A stretch of DNA of 47,345 nucleotides. It comes from Bartonella sp. MM73XJBT.G (lineage in GTDB: Bacteria; Pseudomonadota; Alphaproteobacteria; Rhizobiales; Rhizobiaceae). The stretch spans positions 1 through 47,345 of the forward strand of contig NZ_JAQISW010000015.1 of NCBI RefSeq assembly GCF_028618435.1, given 5' to 3'. Shown here in pieces: positions 46,526 through 47,345 of the stretch. The notes below the pieces were generated by a model that was not told the origin of the DNA, did not search any database, and saw only the letters and a program-made list of their open reading frames with translations. The translations under genes and the position numbers were made by a program. The stretch's first letter is position 1. Each line of letters starts with the position of its first letter.

Positions 46526-46978
46526 ATGCATAAATTTATCGCTCCTCTTTTAAACCATCTGGTCGGTGGAGGGCTAAAAAGCACTGTCAAGCAAATGCGC
46601 CTTCAAGCAATTTGCTGTGGGTTTATTGGCATTTCATTATTTATGGCTTTGCTTTTTTTATGTATCATTGGTTTTCTTGCGTTATGTACTGTTATGAAGC
46701 CACTTTTTGCCGCCAGTACCATGTTTTTAATTTGGTTTTTTCTTGCAGGATTAGCGTTTATAATCAACAGGGTTCTGAAAGTTTATCAACGCTATGACCA
46801 ACAAAAAAAGACCGAAGAACAAAACCACAAACTAATGACAGATGCGACTATTTCCAGCCTTGCTGTTCTCAGTCAACATCTTCCTTTTGTCAAATTGGGT
46901 GTACCGATTCTCGGACTAGCAACGTATTTTCTGTGGAAAAAAGATAAAAAAGACCGCTTTTTAGATGAAAATATGTAA
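46526..46978 (+). CDS. Membrane partner of the DUF883 protein (YqjE/holin-III-like)
   Basis: 150 residues from ATG 46526, 3 bp after the DUF883 gene. Two adjacent membrane segments (about residues 31-56 and 61-84) form a hairpin, followed by a basic region (VLKVYQRYDQQKKTEEQ) and a weaker C-terminal hydrophobic segment (GVPILGLATYFLWKK). Small membrane proteins of this kind commonly follow DUF883 genes (yqjD-yqjE arrangement). A role in envelope stress or dormancy is possible but unproven. Confidence 0.75.
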   Translation: MHKFIAPLLNHLVGGGLKSTVKQMRLQAICCGFIGISLFMALLFLCIIGFLALCTVMKPLFAASTMFLIWFFLAGLAFIINRVLKVYQRYDQQKKTEEQNHKLMTDATISSLAVLSQHLPFVKLGVPILGLATYFLWKKDKKDRFLDENM

Positions 46979-46991
46979 AGCTGTGATCCTA

Positions 46992-47001
46992 CCCCCCCCC
47001 C
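46992..47001. repeat. Poly-C tract of ten
   Basis: Ten consecutive C lie 13 bp after the stop of the gene at 46526 and directly before a terminator. The tract length is likely variable, but it is outside coding sequence. Confidence 0.8.
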
Positions 47002-47002
47002 G

Positions 47003-47040
47003 AAGTGCTTTCTTTTATCATACAAAGAAAGCACTTTTTT
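47003..47040. terminator. Bidirectional terminator between convergent genes
   Basis: A perfect 13-bp stem (AAGTGCTTTCTTT at 47003-47015, complement at 47024-47036, 8-nt loop) is followed by T's on the plus strand and preceded by A-rich sequence on the other side. It also encodes the last codons of the minus-strand gene ending at 47018. Confidence 0.9.
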
Positions 47041-47284
47041 GCTTTTTAGCTTCTTTAATAGCATGAGAAGAAATCCCCTTCATTTTAGCTAAAAACTCCA
47101 TAGAACCAATTAAATCTCTTTCAGATTGCAGCCCATATTTCATAAACATAGCAACATTAGGCAATGCTTCAGTTAAAAATTCTGGTTTGATTTGAAGCGA
47201 TTTATTCTTTTTTGGAGGTAAAGTGGTTTCAGTTTTGCTTTTCTCTGTTTTTTCATAAGCTATTTTTTCATGACCGTAGGTCAT
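47018..47284 (-). CDS. Conserved-looking small hypothetical protein
   Basis: 88 residues from ATG 47284. The first 30 residues are polar (Lys/Glu/Thr-rich). The rest, KPEFLTEALPNVAMFMKYGL then QSERDLIGSMEFLAKMKGIS, is helical and amphipathic, somewhat like phasin-type helices, but I do not recognise a family. The last codons (QKSAFFV) lie within the terminator stem. There is no clear ribosome site, so the true start may differ. A short hairpin (GTGTTCAGA-4-TCTGAACAC, 47300-47321) sits upstream. Confidence 0.6.
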   Translation of the reverse strand: MTYGHEKIAYEKTEKSKTETTLPPKKNKSLQIKPEFLTEALPNVAMFMKYGLQSERDLIGSMEFLAKMKGISSHAIKEAKKQKSAFFV

Positions 47285-47345
47285 GTCGTTAATTTGAGTG
47301 TGTTCAGAAAAATCTGAACACTCATTTTTGTTACAATTACAAATA

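Overview
The window reads as a chromosomal segment of a Bartonella species (Alphaproteobacteria, Hyphomicrobiales). The pointers are a Bartonella-like GroES/GroEL pair behind an HrcA (CIRCE) operator, a hemin-binding-protein (Hbp/Pap31-type) porin, an MbfA-type iron exporter behind a perfect Irr-type iron control element, an AT-rich base composition, and large gene-poor, pseudogene-rich spacers. The species cannot be told from the sequence alone.

Layout. (1) 1-1554: one small membrane-protein gene with its own promoter-proximal dyads and terminator. (2) 1555-14901: a 13-kb array, all on the minus strand apart from one SDR-like gene at 6901. It is built from two recurring membrane modules that I call A (two membrane segments, typically ending in an LKKKIxQLEE-like helix) and B (one membrane segment followed by YxSxxKRxRLYxxVKxEL), plus a soluble C module in two genes. 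The modules occur as single genes, A-B or B-A fusions and B-C fusions, with frameshifted and truncated copies, segmental duplications and many short tandem repeats. I do not recognise this family as a described system. (3) 14902-22330: a decayed prophage with an AT-hook-like phage protein, a YopJ-family acetyltransferase effector with an intact His/Glu/Cys triad, an endolysin, a nested Rz/Rz1-type spanin pair, a small membrane protein and a dead IS1595-family transposase. (4) 22325-25892: a restriction/defence-like operon with a DUF6471-type small regulator, an EcoRI-family adenine methyltransferase, an unassigned protein that may be the cognate nuclease, and a DUF262-HNH nuclease broken by a one-base frameshift. 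(5) 26575-36191: the housekeeping block groEL-groES, fumC, hbp, tRNA-Leu, a DedA/YqaA-type protein and dsbB. (6) 36192-47345: sparse region with a mobile-element-type hypothetical, mbfA, dut, exbB-exbD, a DUF883 protein with a membrane partner, and a small terminal gene.

How the genes work together. Iron and heme handling recurs: an outer-membrane heme-binding porin, ExbB-ExbD to energise TonB-dependent uptake, and MbfA to export excess iron under apparent Irr control. Protein quality control is represented by GroESL and DsbB. The prophage brings lysis functions and a host-targeted effector, and the adjacent operon looks like a horizontally acquired defence system.

A pattern across the window is that conserved genes (groEL, fumC, mbfA, dut, exbD) and array genes are accompanied by nearby decayed copies of their own ends, sometimes with the terminator duplicated too. 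This suggests frequent short segmental duplication followed by decay.
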